Assembly (NCBI GenBank): GCA_944387755.1
Contig: CALXGC010000059.1
Coordinates: forward strand, 5,322-69,321
DNA from: an uncultured Oscillospiraceae bacterium
GTDB taxonomy: Bacteria; Bacillota_A; Clostridia; Oscillospirales; Oscillospiraceae
Direction of reading: 5' to 3'
DNA length: 64,000 nt
The position numbers were made by a program, and so were the translations under genes. Each line of letters opens with the position of its first letter. The first letter of the stretch is position 1. Under the pieces are notes generated by a model that saw only the letters and a list, made by a program, of their open reading frames with translations, searched no databases and was not told the DNA's origin. This document shows positions 7,094 to 14,658 of this stretch, in pieces.

Positions 7094-8959
7094 TCAGCCC
7101 TCCAGCGTCTTCCCATAGAGGGGCGCGGTGTGCGTCTCATCCAGGGCCCCCAGCTCCCGCAGCAGGGAGAGGGTGTGGGAGGCGTTGGGGGTGAGGGTGA
7201 TGGTGAAGGTGGCGCCATAGGTCTCCGAGGCGGGCCGGCCGCTGTGGTCCGGCTTCTCCGGCAGCTCTATGGTGAAGCACAGGTCGGTGGAACAGGTGTT
7301 CTCCATCCGCTCCCGGCTGTAGTCCAGCAGATAGCGCACGCCGATGGTCCCCCCGGCGAAGTCCTGCTTCATGGCGTCCCACAGCGCCTGGGCGGAGCCG
7401 TCAATATACACGTCCTCATAGAGCTGGCGCTGGGTGTTCCACACGTTGGACAGATAGGCCTCCACCAGGCGGCCCTTCTCGTATTGGGCAAAGTTATAGG
7501 ATTTTTCCGCGGTATCCCGGTCCGTGACAATCCCGTTGGCCAGGTTTGTGAGGGTCCCCTCCGTCTCCAGGTCCGCCGCGGAAAGCGGTATGCCGTAGTA
7601 CTGCCGGGTCATTGTGCCGCCGCCGGCAAGGCGGTAGTTCAGCTCCAGGTTCAGCCACCCCTCCGCGCCGGTCTCCTGGTCGTACTGCCGGTCCTCCATG
7701 CCGGAGGCCAGCTTGTGAATCTGGGTGATCTGCCGGATGTCCTCCGGGTCTGTAAACGTCAGAAGGCCGGTGCCGCTGTCGTATGGACAGCCGTCCAGGC
7801 CGTAGACCGTCACCTCCGTCACCTGCTCCGGGGCCGGCACGCGGGTCTCATAGCCGAAGCCGTCCAGGCTCACCCCCAGGCACAGCACCAGCATGGCCGC
7901 TCCCAGGCACAGGCTCCCCTTCCAGGCTCTGAGCACCCGGAAGGATTTTTTCAGCAGCATTTCCGCCGCAAAACAGCCAATCACGCCCCAGAGCGCCACC
8001 CAGAAGGTGAGGGCGGCGGCGCTGCTCTGGTTCAGAATGGCGGCGGACCACACCCCGCCGGTGAGGCCGGCGCAGAAGGCGAAGCCGTACCGGAACACCG
8101 GGCGGACGATCCGTACCGCCACCACGTCTCCGGCGGTCTCCACATGCCGGGCGCGGTACACCAGCAGGGCGGCCAGGGCGAAGACCGCGCCAAGGGCGGC
8201 GTAGACAGCCACGGCGGAGGGATCGTCCAGATAGGGCTTGGAACCCTCGTAGTAGGTCTGCACGCCCTGTTCCAGCCGGATGAAGGGGGTCAGCCAGTAC
8301 ACCGCATCCCACAGCTCGACGGGAAAGTTCCGGAAGCCGAACAGGAACTCATAGCACACCCCTTCCACCAGGTTGGTCACGGCCCAGGCCAGGAAGTTCA
8401 AAATGCCGCAGAACAGGGGCAGGGCCACCAGGTGGCCGGTGAACATGGCGCAGAACACGGCGAAGGAGTAGAAGAACAGGCAGGCGCCGCTCTGCACCAG
8501 CAGCCACTGGGTCAGGGGCCACAGGTCCAGACAGCCCAGGGCGGCCTCCACCGCGACGGTGAGGGCGTACACCGCCAGATGGGGCAGCAGCAGGAAGGAC
8601 AGGCCCGCCAGGTAGTGGGAGGTAAACAGGGCCTCCCGCCGCACAGGCAGGGCGTGCATGGTGCAGGCGGAGCGGCTGGAGTACAGGTAGGAGAACACCG
8701 CCATGGCGCACACCACGCCGGCCACCGCGGCGGACATCAGGCCAAACACCAGCACCTCCAGGGGATTATCCTGGGCCATTTCAGCCAGGCGGGTTCCCAC
8801 AGAGGTCAGGCCGGGGTGTCCGCCCTGAAGGGCGGTGCTCAGCAGAGGCAGGGGAAGCAGCAGCAGCCACTGGGCCCCGTACAGCGCCCAGATGGGCCAG
8901 AACCGCAGAAACGTCTTCCCATACAGGGTTCCGTTAAAGAACGATGTCCCGGACCGCAT
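7094..8959 (-). CDS. ABC transporter permease with large extracytoplasmic domain
   Basis: A 621-residue ABC-2-like membrane subunit. About six to eight hydrophobic segments lie in residues 10-340 (for example WLLLLPLPLLS, VLVFGLMSAAVAGVVCAMAVF), another at ~385-405, then a ~210-residue soluble C-terminal domain with VTEVTVYGLDGCPYDSG and repeated Asp/Tyr-rich beta segments, presumably outside the cell. It overlaps the ATPase gene by 26 bases. I placed the start at the second ATG (8959) because GGAGGTGA lies eight bases upstream; the ATG at 8980 lacks a ribosome site. With the ATPase and a GntR regulator it forms a YtrA-type exporter operon; substrate unknown. Confidence 0.85.
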   Translation of the reverse strand: MRSGTSFFNGTLYGKTFLRFWPIWALYGAQWLLLLPLPLLSTALQGGHPGLTSVGTRLAEMAQDNPLEVLVFGLMSAAVAGVVCAMAVFSYLYSSRSACTMHALPVRREALFTSHYLAGLSFLLLPHLAVYALTVAVEAALGCLDLWPLTQWLLVQSGACLFFYSFAVFCAMFTGHLVALPLFCGILNFLAWAVTNLVEGVCYEFLFGFRNFPVELWDAVYWLTPFIRLEQGVQTYYEGSKPYLDDPSAVAVYAALGAVFALAALLVYRARHVETAGDVVAVRIVRPVFRYGFAFCAGLTGGVWSAAILNQSSAAALTFWVALWGVIGCFAAEMLLKKSFRVLRAWKGSLCLGAAMLVLCLGVSLDGFGYETRVPAPEQVTEVTVYGLDGCPYDSGTGLLTFTDPEDIRQITQIHKLASGMEDRQYDQETGAEGWLNLELNYRLAGGGTMTRQYYGIPLSAADLETEGTLTNLANGIVTDRDTAEKSYNFAQYEKGRLVEAYLSNVWNTQRQLYEDVYIDGSAQALWDAMKQDFAGGTIGVRYLLDYSRERMENTCSTDLCFTIELPEKPDHSGRPASETYGATFTITLTPNASHTLSLLRELGALDETHTAPLYGKTLEG

Positions 8960-9836
8960 AGTTCTCACCTCCCAGCTCATAAATAAAGATCTCCTCCAGG
9001 GACAGGGGCAGGGCCTCCAGAAACAGGGGATTCAGGGCGGCCAGCTTGGCGCGGGCCTCCTGAAGGTTTCCCCGGACAATCAGGGTGTGGACCCGGCCCA
9101 CCTGGGTCACATGGAGCACGTTCAGGCTCTCCGGCAGCTGGGGCATCTCCCCCTCCGGAAAGGCCGCCTGAATTTTCAAAACGTTGTCCTGCAAATCGGT
9201 GAGGGACCGCTCCAGCAGGACCTTGCCGCGGGACAGAATGCCCACATGGTCGCACACGTCCTCCAGCTCCCGCAGGTTGTGGGAGGACACCAGCACCGTG
9301 GTCCCCCGCTGTGCCACGTCCCCCATGAGCAGGGACCACACCTGCCGGCGCATCACCGGGTCCAGGCCGTCCACCGGCTCGTCCAGCACCAGAATTTCCG
9401 GCTGGCAGCACAGGGCGAGCCAGAAGGCCGACTGCTTCTGCATACCCTTGGACAGGCGGCGGATGGGCTGCCTCTCGTCCACGGCGGGGAAGGCCTCCTT
9501 CAGCGCCCGGTACCGCTTGTCGTCGAACTGGGGGTAGAGCCCGCGGTAAAATTTCATCATGTCGTGGGTGGAGGCGGACAGGAAGTAATAGAGGTCGTCG
9601 GGAATCCAGGCCATTTTCTGCTTCACCGCCGGATTCTCGTACACCTCCTGCCCGTCCACCCGGATGGACCCGGCGTCAGGCCGGTACACCCCCATGATGT
9701 GCCGCAGAATGGTGGACTTGCCCGCGCCGTTGGGCCCCACCAGGCCATAGATGGAGCCTCCCTCCACCGACATGGTCAGGCCGTCCAGGGCGCGGAAGCC
9801 GTCAAAGCTCTTGACCACATTGTTTACCTGAATCAC
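8934..9836 (-). CDS. ABC transporter ATP-binding protein
   Basis: A 300-residue ABC ATPase. Walker A is GPNGAGKST (about residues 35-43), the signature LSKGMQKQ, Walker B ILVLDEPVDGLDP, and the switch histidine is in VLVSSHNLRELE. The C-terminal ~90 residues form the extra domain seen in ATPases of bacitracin/YtrB-like exporters. The GTG start overlaps the stop of the GntR gene as GTGA, so the two are translationally coupled. It energises the large permease encoded immediately downstream. Confidence 0.95.
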   Translation of the reverse strand: MIQVNNVVKSFDGFRALDGLTMSVEGGSIYGLVGPNGAGKSTILRHIMGVYRPDAGSIRVDGQEVYENPAVKQKMAWIPDDLYYFLSASTHDMMKFYRGLYPQFDDKRYRALKEAFPAVDERQPIRRLSKGMQKQSAFWLALCCQPEILVLDEPVDGLDPVMRRQVWSLLMGDVAQRGTTVLVSSHNLRELEDVCDHVGILSRGKVLLERSLTDLQDNVLKIQAAFPEGEMPQLPESLNVLHVTQVGRVHTLIVRGNLQEARAKLAALNPLFLEALPLSLEEIFIYELGGENYAVRDIVL

Positions 9837-10204
9837 GCGCTCTCTCCTCCTTCCAGCCTGCGCACCCGTTCCATCAGCACTTCCCCGCTGAGGCCCAGAT
9901 ACAAAAGCTCCGCCGTCACCGCGTCAAAGCGGACCAGCAGCTCCTCCCGCCGGCCCTGGTCCACCCCCGTGTGGGGAGCGGCAAAGGAGCCCTTTCCGGG
10001 TACCGAGTACAGATACCCCTCCGCCTCCAGGGCCTCATAGGCCCGCTGGATGGTGTTGGGGTTGATGGCCAGCGTACTGGCCAGGGTGCGCACCGAGGGC
10101 AGCTTCTCTCCCTCCCGGACGACCCCCGTGACCATCAGGCGGCGCAGGCCGTCCCGCACCTGTTCATAGATGGGCCGGGCGTCCCGATAGTCCAGATTCA
10201 GCAT
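9833..10204 (-). CDS. GntR-family regulator, YtrA subgroup
   Basis: A 123-residue repressor-type regulator with an N-terminal winged helix (PIYEQVRDGLRRLMVTG, GEKLPSVRTLASTLAINPNTIQRAYEALEAEGY, PGKGSF) and only ~45 residues after it, the short-tail form typical of YtrA. YtrA-type regulators control the ABC exporter genes that follow them, and here the stop codon overlaps the ATPase start. The ATG at 10204 is preceded by AAGGAGG; a longer frame runs back through the promoter and is not used. It is likely autoregulated through sites overlapping its own promoter. Confidence 0.93.
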   Translation of the reverse strand: MLNLDYRDARPIYEQVRDGLRRLMVTGVVREGEKLPSVRTLASTLAINPNTIQRAYEALEAEGYLYSVPGKGSFAAPHTGVDQGRREELLVRFDAVTAELLYLGLSGEVLMERVRRLEGGESA

Positions 10205-10234
10205 CGGCGCTTCCTCCTTCCTGGTTCCAGCGGC

Positions 10235-10294
10235 GTTCCACTGTATGAACCGTATTAGTACACTCAATATATCCAGATCCAGCTGGAAAGTCAA
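10235..10294 (-). promoter_or_regulatory. Promoter and candidate operator of the GntR-ABC operon
   Basis: Read on the minus strand: TTGACT (10289-10294), a 17-base spacer, then TATATT (10266-10271). Just downstream is GAGTGTACTAATACGGTTC followed by ATACAGTG, a partially symmetric AT-rich stretch between -10 and the ribosome site that is a plausible YtrA-type operator. The hexamers are clear; the operator is inferred. Confidence 0.75.
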
Positions 10295-10330
10295 TTAAGA
10301 AGCGTTTAAGATTTTTTGAAACCGCCTTCA

Positions 10331-10490
10331 AAAAGCCTTCCCCCCACCGGGGGGAAGGTGGCGCGAAGCGCCGGATGAGGGGGCGGACGTATGCGGGGAA
10401 CGCAATCCCCCGCCGCCTTCGGCGGCACCCCCTTTCAAAAGGGGGCACATGGCGGTCGTATCCGTGGGGCGCGGCGGCCCGGCGCACCTT
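10331..10490. repeat. Palindromic repeat block R2 (modules D, A, C)
   Basis: Module D, TTCCCCCCACCGGGGGGAA followed by GGTGGCGCGAAGCGCCGGAT, starts at about 10337. Module A (GCCGCCTTCGGCGGC plus CCCCCTTTCAAAAGGGGG) follows at about 10403-10450, then a C-like GGGGCGCGGCGGCCCGGCGC. It fills the gap between the divergent GntR operon and the methyltransferase promoter. Confidence 0.85.
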
Positions 10491-10494
10491 CTGT

Positions 10495-10523
10495 TTGACA
10501 TCGGGCCGATTTTCCGGTAATCT
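10495..10523 (+). promoter_or_regulatory. Promoter of the methyltransferase gene
   Basis: TTGACA (10495-10500), a 17-base spacer and TAATCT (10518-10523). The -35 lies at the very edge of repeat block R2. A perfect -35 with optimal spacing makes this a good vegetative promoter. Confidence 0.7.
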
Positions 10524-10580
10524 GAGAAGGCGGGCATGGACTGGTTTCCGGCGCCCGGAACGACAAAGAGAAGAGGGGAA

Positions 10581-11951
10581 ATGCTTACGGAGCGCTATGA
10601 ATTCACCTGGCCGGGGAAGCGGGCCGCGATGGCCGAGGCCGCCCGTCCCGCCCGCAAGATTCTGCGTCCGGTCCGGGAGGAGAGCCGGGACTGGGACGGC
10701 ACGCGAAACCTCTACATAGAGGGAGACAGCCTGGAGGCGCTGAAGCTTCTTCAGGAGAGCTTTCAGGGCAAAATTGATTTGATCTATATCGACCCGCCCT
10801 ATAACACAGGCCGGGACTTCACCTACCGGGACAACTTCCGCCGCTCCCGGCGGGAGGAGGAGAGCCGGGCGGGGGATTACGCCGGAGAGGAGCGCCGGCG
10901 GATTGAAAATCTGGAATACAGCGGCCGGTCCCATGGGGACTGGTGCTCGATGATGTACGCCCGGCTGTGGCTGGCCCGGAATCTGCTGTCGGAGCGCGGG
11001 CTGATTTTCATCTCCATCGGCGACGAGGAGGCGGCAAATCTGCGCCTGATTGCCGGCGAAATCTTTGGGGAGGAGAACTTCCGCAATCAGATTGTGGTGC
11101 GCCGGGGGGCAAAGTCCCTCCAGGCCCAGTTTGACACCTGGGACAAGCTGGGGCAGGGCCACGAGTACCTGCTCTTTTACAGCAGGAACAGCCAGTACCG
11201 CTTCCCCAAACAGACCAAGCCTCTGAAGGAGCGGCGGGAGGGCGGCTGGAACAGCCACTGGCGGGGAACGGACCGGCCCACCATGCGCTATGAGCTGTTC
11301 GGCCACACCCCGGAGCGGGGCCAGTGGCGCTGGAGCCGGGAGCGGAGCCTGCGGGCGGCGGAGAACTATCAAAAAATGCTGGCGGAGACGGGGTGCAGTC
11401 CGGACAACGTCCCCCAGGAGGCCGTGGACCGGTGGTATCTCAGCCAGCCGGAGCCGGTGGACCTGCTGCGGCAGTCCGCCTCCGGGAAGGCGGAGCACTA
11501 TGTCCCCCCTACGTCGGAGACCCTGCTCAACAGCGCCTGGATGGACCTGCTGGTGGGCAGCTCCAGCGAAATTCAGCAGCTCTTCCACGCCAAGGTCTTT
11601 GACACGGCGAAGCTCACCGCCTTTTTGGACCGGATTCTCCAGTTTGCCCCCAAGGACGCCGCCGTGCTGGACTTCTTCTCCGGCTCCGCCTCCACCGCCC
11701 ACGCGGTGATGCGGCGCAACGCCGCCGACGGCGGCCGCCGGCGGTTTATCATGGTCCAGCTCCCGGAGCCGTGCAGCGAGAAGTCGGAGGCCTTCCGGGC
11801 GGGCTACCGGGACATCTGCGCCATCGGCCGGGCGCGCATCCGCCGGGCGGGGGACAAGCTGCGGGAGGACCATCCGGAGACGGAATTGGACACAGGCTTC
11901 CGGGTCTTCCGGGTGGAGGACCCGAAGCACAGTCAGGAGGAGGAGCTATGA
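10581..11951 (+). CDS. Mod-like N6-adenine DNA methyltransferase (type III-like, short)
   Basis: A 456-residue beta-class DNA methyltransferase. Motif IV DPPYNTG lies at about residue 70 (DLIYIDPPYNTG), before motif I (LDFFSGSASTAHAV, about 362), the order found in type III Mod subunits. Between them is a ~250-residue target-recognition region with RHYVPP-like and QPEPVDLLRQ segments. It stops after GFRVFRVED, where typical Mod proteins (about 550-650 aa) continue for another 100-200 residues, so the C-terminal part is missing. GAGGGGAA precedes the ATG at 10581. The stop overlaps the next gene (ATGA). No type III Res helicase-nuclease is present in the window. Confidence 0.88.
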   Translation: MLTERYEFTWPGKRAAMAEAARPARKILRPVREESRDWDGTRNLYIEGDSLEALKLLQESFQGKIDLIYIDPPYNTGRDFTYRDNFRRSRREEESRAGDYAGEERRRIENLEYSGRSHGDWCSMMYARLWLARNLLSERGLIFISIGDEEAANLRLIAGEIFGEENFRNQIVVRRGAKSLQAQFDTWDKLGQGHEYLLFYSRNSQYRFPKQTKPLKERREGGWNSHWRGTDRPTMRYELFGHTPERGQWRWSRERSLRAAENYQKMLAETGCSPDNVPQEAVDRWYLSQPEPVDLLRQSASGKAEHYVPPTSETLLNSAWMDLLVGSSSEIQQLFHAKVFDTAKLTAFLDRILQFAPKDAAVLDFFSGSASTAHAVMRRNAADGGRRRFIMVQLPEPCSEKSEAFRAGYRDICAIGRARIRRAGDKLREDHPETELDTGFRVFRVEDPKHSQEEEL

Positions 11952-12442
11952 GCGGAGGCGTCAGCAAGCAGCTGGGGCACAGCGACGACAGCGGCTTTGC
12001 ATTTTCCAAGGAGCTGCTGGCCGGCGCGCCCACCGCGGCCATCAACTTTGACCGCCTGCAAAAGCATCCCAAATTCGGCTATATCATCTTTGAGTACCTG
12101 CTGTGCGAGGAGTCCCAGCATGTGACCCCCTACACCAGCCACCCCAACCGGTACTGGCACAAAAACGCCGCCAAATTCCTCTCTCTGTGGCGGGCGGCCC
12201 TGGATTTTCACGCCCATCTGTACCTGGTGAACTACGCCAAGCGGGGGACAAGGGCGGAAAACGAGGTGCTGCTCCTGGAAGTGCTGGACCTGGACGAGAC
12301 CGGCATCATAAAAGAGCGCACACGCCGCTTCACCCGCGGGGAGTTCGCCCAGTGGTTCCGGCGGCTGAACCTGGAGTGCCTGTCCGGCCGGGAGGAGCTG
12401 GCGGAAGAGATCGCCCGGCATAAGCATACTCCGCCGCGCTGA
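11948..12442 (+). CDS. Unknown 164-aa protein coupled to the methyltransferase
   Basis: I do not recognise this family. The 164-residue protein starts in an ATGA overlap with the methyltransferase stop, so it is translated with it. It has INFDRLQKHPKFGYIIFEYL near residue 30, a TSHPNRYWHKN segment, then LWRAALDFHAHLYLVNYA, and acidic ENEVLLLEVLDLDETGI. The alternation of hydrophobic strands with conserved-looking Glu/Asp and Lys/Arg (YAKRGTRAENEVLLLEV) could be a small nuclease-like fold, but no catalytic motif can be proven by eye. It ends at a strong terminator, so it is the last gene of a two-gene unit. Confidence 0.7.
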   Translation: MSGGVSKQLGHSDDSGFAFSKELLAGAPTAAINFDRLQKHPKFGYIIFEYLLCEESQHVTPYTSHPNRYWHKNAAKFLSLWRAALDFHAHLYLVNYAKRGTRAENEVLLLEVLDLDETGIIKERTRRFTRGEFAQWFRRLNLECLSGREELAEEIARHKHTPPR

Positions 12443-12445
12443 ACA

Positions 12446-12487
12446 AAGAGCGCCCCGAAGCTGTGAACTTCGGGGCGCTCTTTTCTT
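12446..12487. terminator. Bidirectional terminator
   Basis: GAGCGCCCCGAAG and CTTCGGGGCGCTC form a perfect 13-base stem around CTGTGAA, with TTTTCTT on the plus side and an A-rich flank on the other. It separates the convergent methyltransferase unit and glycosyltransferase. Confidence 0.88.
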
Positions 12488-13796
12488 ATGCCAGTCCCTG
12501 GCAGATATTTTGCTGGATTTTTTGGAACAGCCGCTGGAACTGTTCCCGCTCCTCCTGGGAGAGGCCGGCGAAGCGGGCCGCGTCATAGTCCGCCAGGGCG
12601 GCCCGGACCTCCTTCAGAAAGGGCTGGGCGGCGGGGAGAAGAGAGACGTGCAGGGGGCGGGCGGCGCTCTCCGTGCCGGCGTCCTCCTCCGTCTGGACCA
12701 GCTTCCGCAGGGCCAGCTTCTGGAGCAGCAGCGCCAGCCCCACCCGGCTGACGCCGGCGAAGTCGGCCAGCTCCCGCCGGGTGCAGGGCCCGCTGAGACA
12801 GGAGAGGCACAAAAGCAGCTGGGCCTCCGCCTCCGTCAGGTCCAGCTTCCGGGCGGCGGGAATCAGATAGCGCTCCAGCAGCTTCCGCTCCCGGTAGGCG
12901 GCGGGCAGGACCCCCGGCTCCTCCAGCAGCGGGGCGCACAGAGGGGGCCGCTCCTCCCCCAGCTTCGTCAGGCCGGGCAGCAGGGACTCGTCCCCCGCCG
13001 CGTCCACCAGAAAGCGGTAGACCTTCAGGCGGTTCTTCTCATAGTCCCGCTGGTCCAGCACATGCTTGTAAAATTTGTTGTAGTACTCAAAGACACGCAG
13101 CTTGGTGCGGATGACATTGGGGATGGTGAGGCTCTGGGCCACCAGAGAGCCCTTGGTCTTGACATAGTAGTAGATGGGCACGCGCAGAGCGCGGAAGGTC
13201 TCCGCATGGAGAATATACTCCAGGTTGAACAAAAAATCCTCGCACCAGCGGAGGTCCTCGTCCATACGCAGGCCGTACTCCTGGATGATGTCCCGGCGGA
13301 AGAGCTTATTCCACAGCACGCCGTAGTAGAAATCGGCGGGGTTCTCCATCATATGGGCGGCGAACTCCTCCCGGTTCATCACGCCGTCCTCGTCGATCTC
13401 CCCCTTGTGGGAGACCCGGTCCCCGGACACCCGGTAGAAGTCTGCGATGACCAGGTCGCAGCCGCCGTCCTGGGCGGCGCGCACCAGCAGGCGGGTGGCC
13501 TCCGGCGCAAGCCAGTCGTCGCTGTCCAAAAACTGAAGATAGCGTCCGGAGGCCAGGGCAATGGCGTCGTTGCGGGCGGCGGAAACCCCGGCGTTCTCCT
13601 TGTGGAGCACCCGGATCCGCCCATCCTGGCCGGCGTACCCGTCGCAGATGGCGGGGGATTCGTCCCGGCTTCCGTCGTCCACCAGAAGCAGCTCAAAATT
13701 GGCATAGTCCTGCTTCAGCACGCTGTCTATGCAGCGGCGGAGCGTCCCCGCCGCGTTGTAGACCGGGACAATAATACTGACCTTGGGGTCTGACAA
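12486..13796 (-). CDS. Family 2 glycosyltransferase fused to a MarR-like winged helix
   Basis: A 436-residue two-part protein. Residues ~3-230 are a GT2/GT-A domain: VSIIVPVYNAAGTL, LLLVDDGSRDES, NAGVSAARN and the metal-binding LDSDD, then WNKLFRRDII and WCEDFLFNLEY. Residues ~315-430 read like a MarR domain: LTEAEAQLLLCLSCL, GPCTRRELADFAGVSR, LLLQKLALRKLVQTE, a wing, VSLLPAAQPFLKEV, and GLSQEEREQFQRLFQKI. The start is the TTG at 13796, nine bases after AGGAGG; the in-frame ATG at 13817 overlaps that ribosome site. A TTGACA/TATATT promoter precedes it. Acceptor and the role of the HTH part are unknown. Confidence 0.85.
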   Translation of the reverse strand: MSDPKVSIIVPVYNAAGTLRRCIDSVLKQDYANFELLLVDDGSRDESPAICDGYAGQDGRIRVLHKENAGVSAARNDAIALASGRYLQFLDSDDWLAPEATRLLVRAAQDGGCDLVIADFYRVSGDRVSHKGEIDEDGVMNREEFAAHMMENPADFYYGVLWNKLFRRDIIQEYGLRMDEDLRWCEDFLFNLEYILHAETFRALRVPIYYYVKTKGSLVAQSLTIPNVIRTKLRVFEYYNKFYKHVLDQRDYEKNRLKVYRFLVDAAGDESLLPGLTKLGEERPPLCAPLLEEPGVLPAAYRERKLLERYLIPAARKLDLTEAEAQLLLCLSCLSGPCTRRELADFAGVSRVGLALLLQKLALRKLVQTEEDAGTESAARPLHVSLLPAAQPFLKEVRAALADYDAARFAGLSQEEREQFQRLFQKIQQNICQGLA

Positions 13797-13835
13797 TGAA
13801 ACACGCCTCCTTTTCATGCTCCTATTCTGCGTTTA

Positions 13836-13864
13836 AATATAAAAAAAGAACGGCCGCTTGTCAA
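13836..13864 (-). promoter_or_regulatory. Promoter of the glycosyltransferase-MarR gene
   Basis: On the minus strand TTGACA (13859-13864), 17 bases, TATATT (13836-13841). Both hexamers are near consensus. Transcription would begin about 13829, leaving a ~33-base leader to the TTG start and only ~12 to the ATG, which supports the TTG. Confidence 0.8.
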
Positions 13865-13865
13865 C

Positions 13866-14100
13866 AAAAGCCTTCCCCCACCGGTGGGAAGCCGCCGCTC
13901 CGAAGCCTTCCCCCCACCGGGGGGAAGGTGGCCCGAAGGGCCGGATGAGGGGGCGGACGTGTGCGCGGGGCGCAACGACCCGGCGTGCCCACCAAAGCCT
14001 CCCCCTTCGGGGGAGGTGCCGAGCGAAGCGAGGCGGAAGGGGTTAAACCGGCGGACGCATCCGTAGGGCGCGACGACCCGGCGCGCCCGTTCCTGTAGAG
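13866..14100. repeat. Palindromic repeat block R3 (modules D, E, C)
   Basis: Two D-type stems (CTTCCCCCACCGGTGGGAAG and TTCCCCCCACCGGGGGGAA) lie at 13870-13930, followed by GGTGGCCCGAAGGGCCGGAT. Module E (CCTCCCCCTTCGGGGGAGG, then TGCCGAGCGAAGCGAGGCGG) lies at 14006-14035. C-type GGGCGCGACGACCCGGCGCG follows at about 14066-14086. No gene is evident. Confidence 0.85.
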
Positions 14101-14182
14101 GCGCGCCGTGGTCAAAAGCCACAGAATCCAGGCAAGAATTTCATATAACTTCAATGAAAAACATACTTCTTGCTAAAACTTC

Positions 14183-14210
14183 TTGCCCCTTTTGGAAAAC
14201 GTGATATAAT
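14183..14210 (+). promoter_or_regulatory. Promoter of the 12-gene chaperone/AAA operon
   Basis: TTGCCC (14183-14188), 16 bases, perfect TATAAT (14205-14210). It lies in a markedly AT-rich 90-base stretch just after repeat block R3. No other clear promoter was seen inside the 17-kb gene run. Confidence 0.75.
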
Positions 14211-14255
14211 AGAAAAAAGGATGGGGAAACATGGAGCAGAAAGGAGGAGCATACC

Positions 14256-14606
14256 GTGAAAGAAACCACTCTGGCCCAGAAGATTCTCATTCTGCGCAGC
14301 GAGCAGGGCTGGACACAGCAGGAGCTGGCCAACCGCATCGGCACAACCCAGCGGACGGTGGCGGCCTGGGAGTCCGGGGACTCCATTCCCCGCAAGGCCA
14401 TGCGGGTGCGGATCGCCAAGGCCTTCGGGCTTCCGGAGGACCGCTTCCTGGGGGACGTCCATGAGACGCCGCCGGAGGCGGACGGGCAGGAGCCCACGGC
14501 CCGCCTGATGGAGCAGCTGGACGCCATGCTGTCCCGGCAGGCGGGAATCTCGGAGGAGAAGAAGACGATGGTGCTGCACTCGGTGTCGGAGCTGCTGAAG
14601 GGCTGA
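14256..14606 (+). CDS. XRE-family helix-turn-helix regulator, first gene of the operon
   Basis: A 116-residue regulator. Residues ~6-60 form a Cro/C1-type HTH: IRSEQGWTQQELANRIGTTQRTVAAWESG, then PRKAMRVRIAKAFGLPEDRFLG. The rest is a short helical tail (RLMEQLDAMLSRQ, SEEKKTMVLHSVSELLKG), perhaps for dimerisation. The start is a GTG, six bases after AAGGAGGAGC; an overlapping ATG frame at 14231 encodes a non-family peptide. As the first gene of the operon it probably regulates this promoter. The following Hsp70 gene starts 52 bases later. Confidence 0.92.
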   Translation: MKETTLAQKILILRSEQGWTQQELANRIGTTQRTVAAWESGDSIPRKAMRVRIAKAFGLPEDRFLGDVHETPPEADGQEPTARLMEQLDAMLSRQAGISEEKKTMVLHSVSELLKG

Positions 14607-14658
14607 CGCCGGTCTGGCGCGGAGAGAGAGAAATTTGACTGCAAGAGGAGGAGAGGCC

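Noticed and set aside
10581..12442. A complete type III restriction-modification system
   Set aside because: Only a Mod-like methyltransferase is present; the coupled 164-aa protein is far too short for Res and has no helicase motifs.
13866..14100. Possible CRISPR array in the repeat blocks
   Set aside because: The repeats are mixed modules with no regular spacer length or spacer diversity, and no Cas gene is present.
14231..14464. Plus-strand ATG-started frame overlapping the XRE gene
   Set aside because: The XRE GTG has a proper AAGGAGGAGC ribosome site and a recognised HTH; the alternative frame gives no domain.
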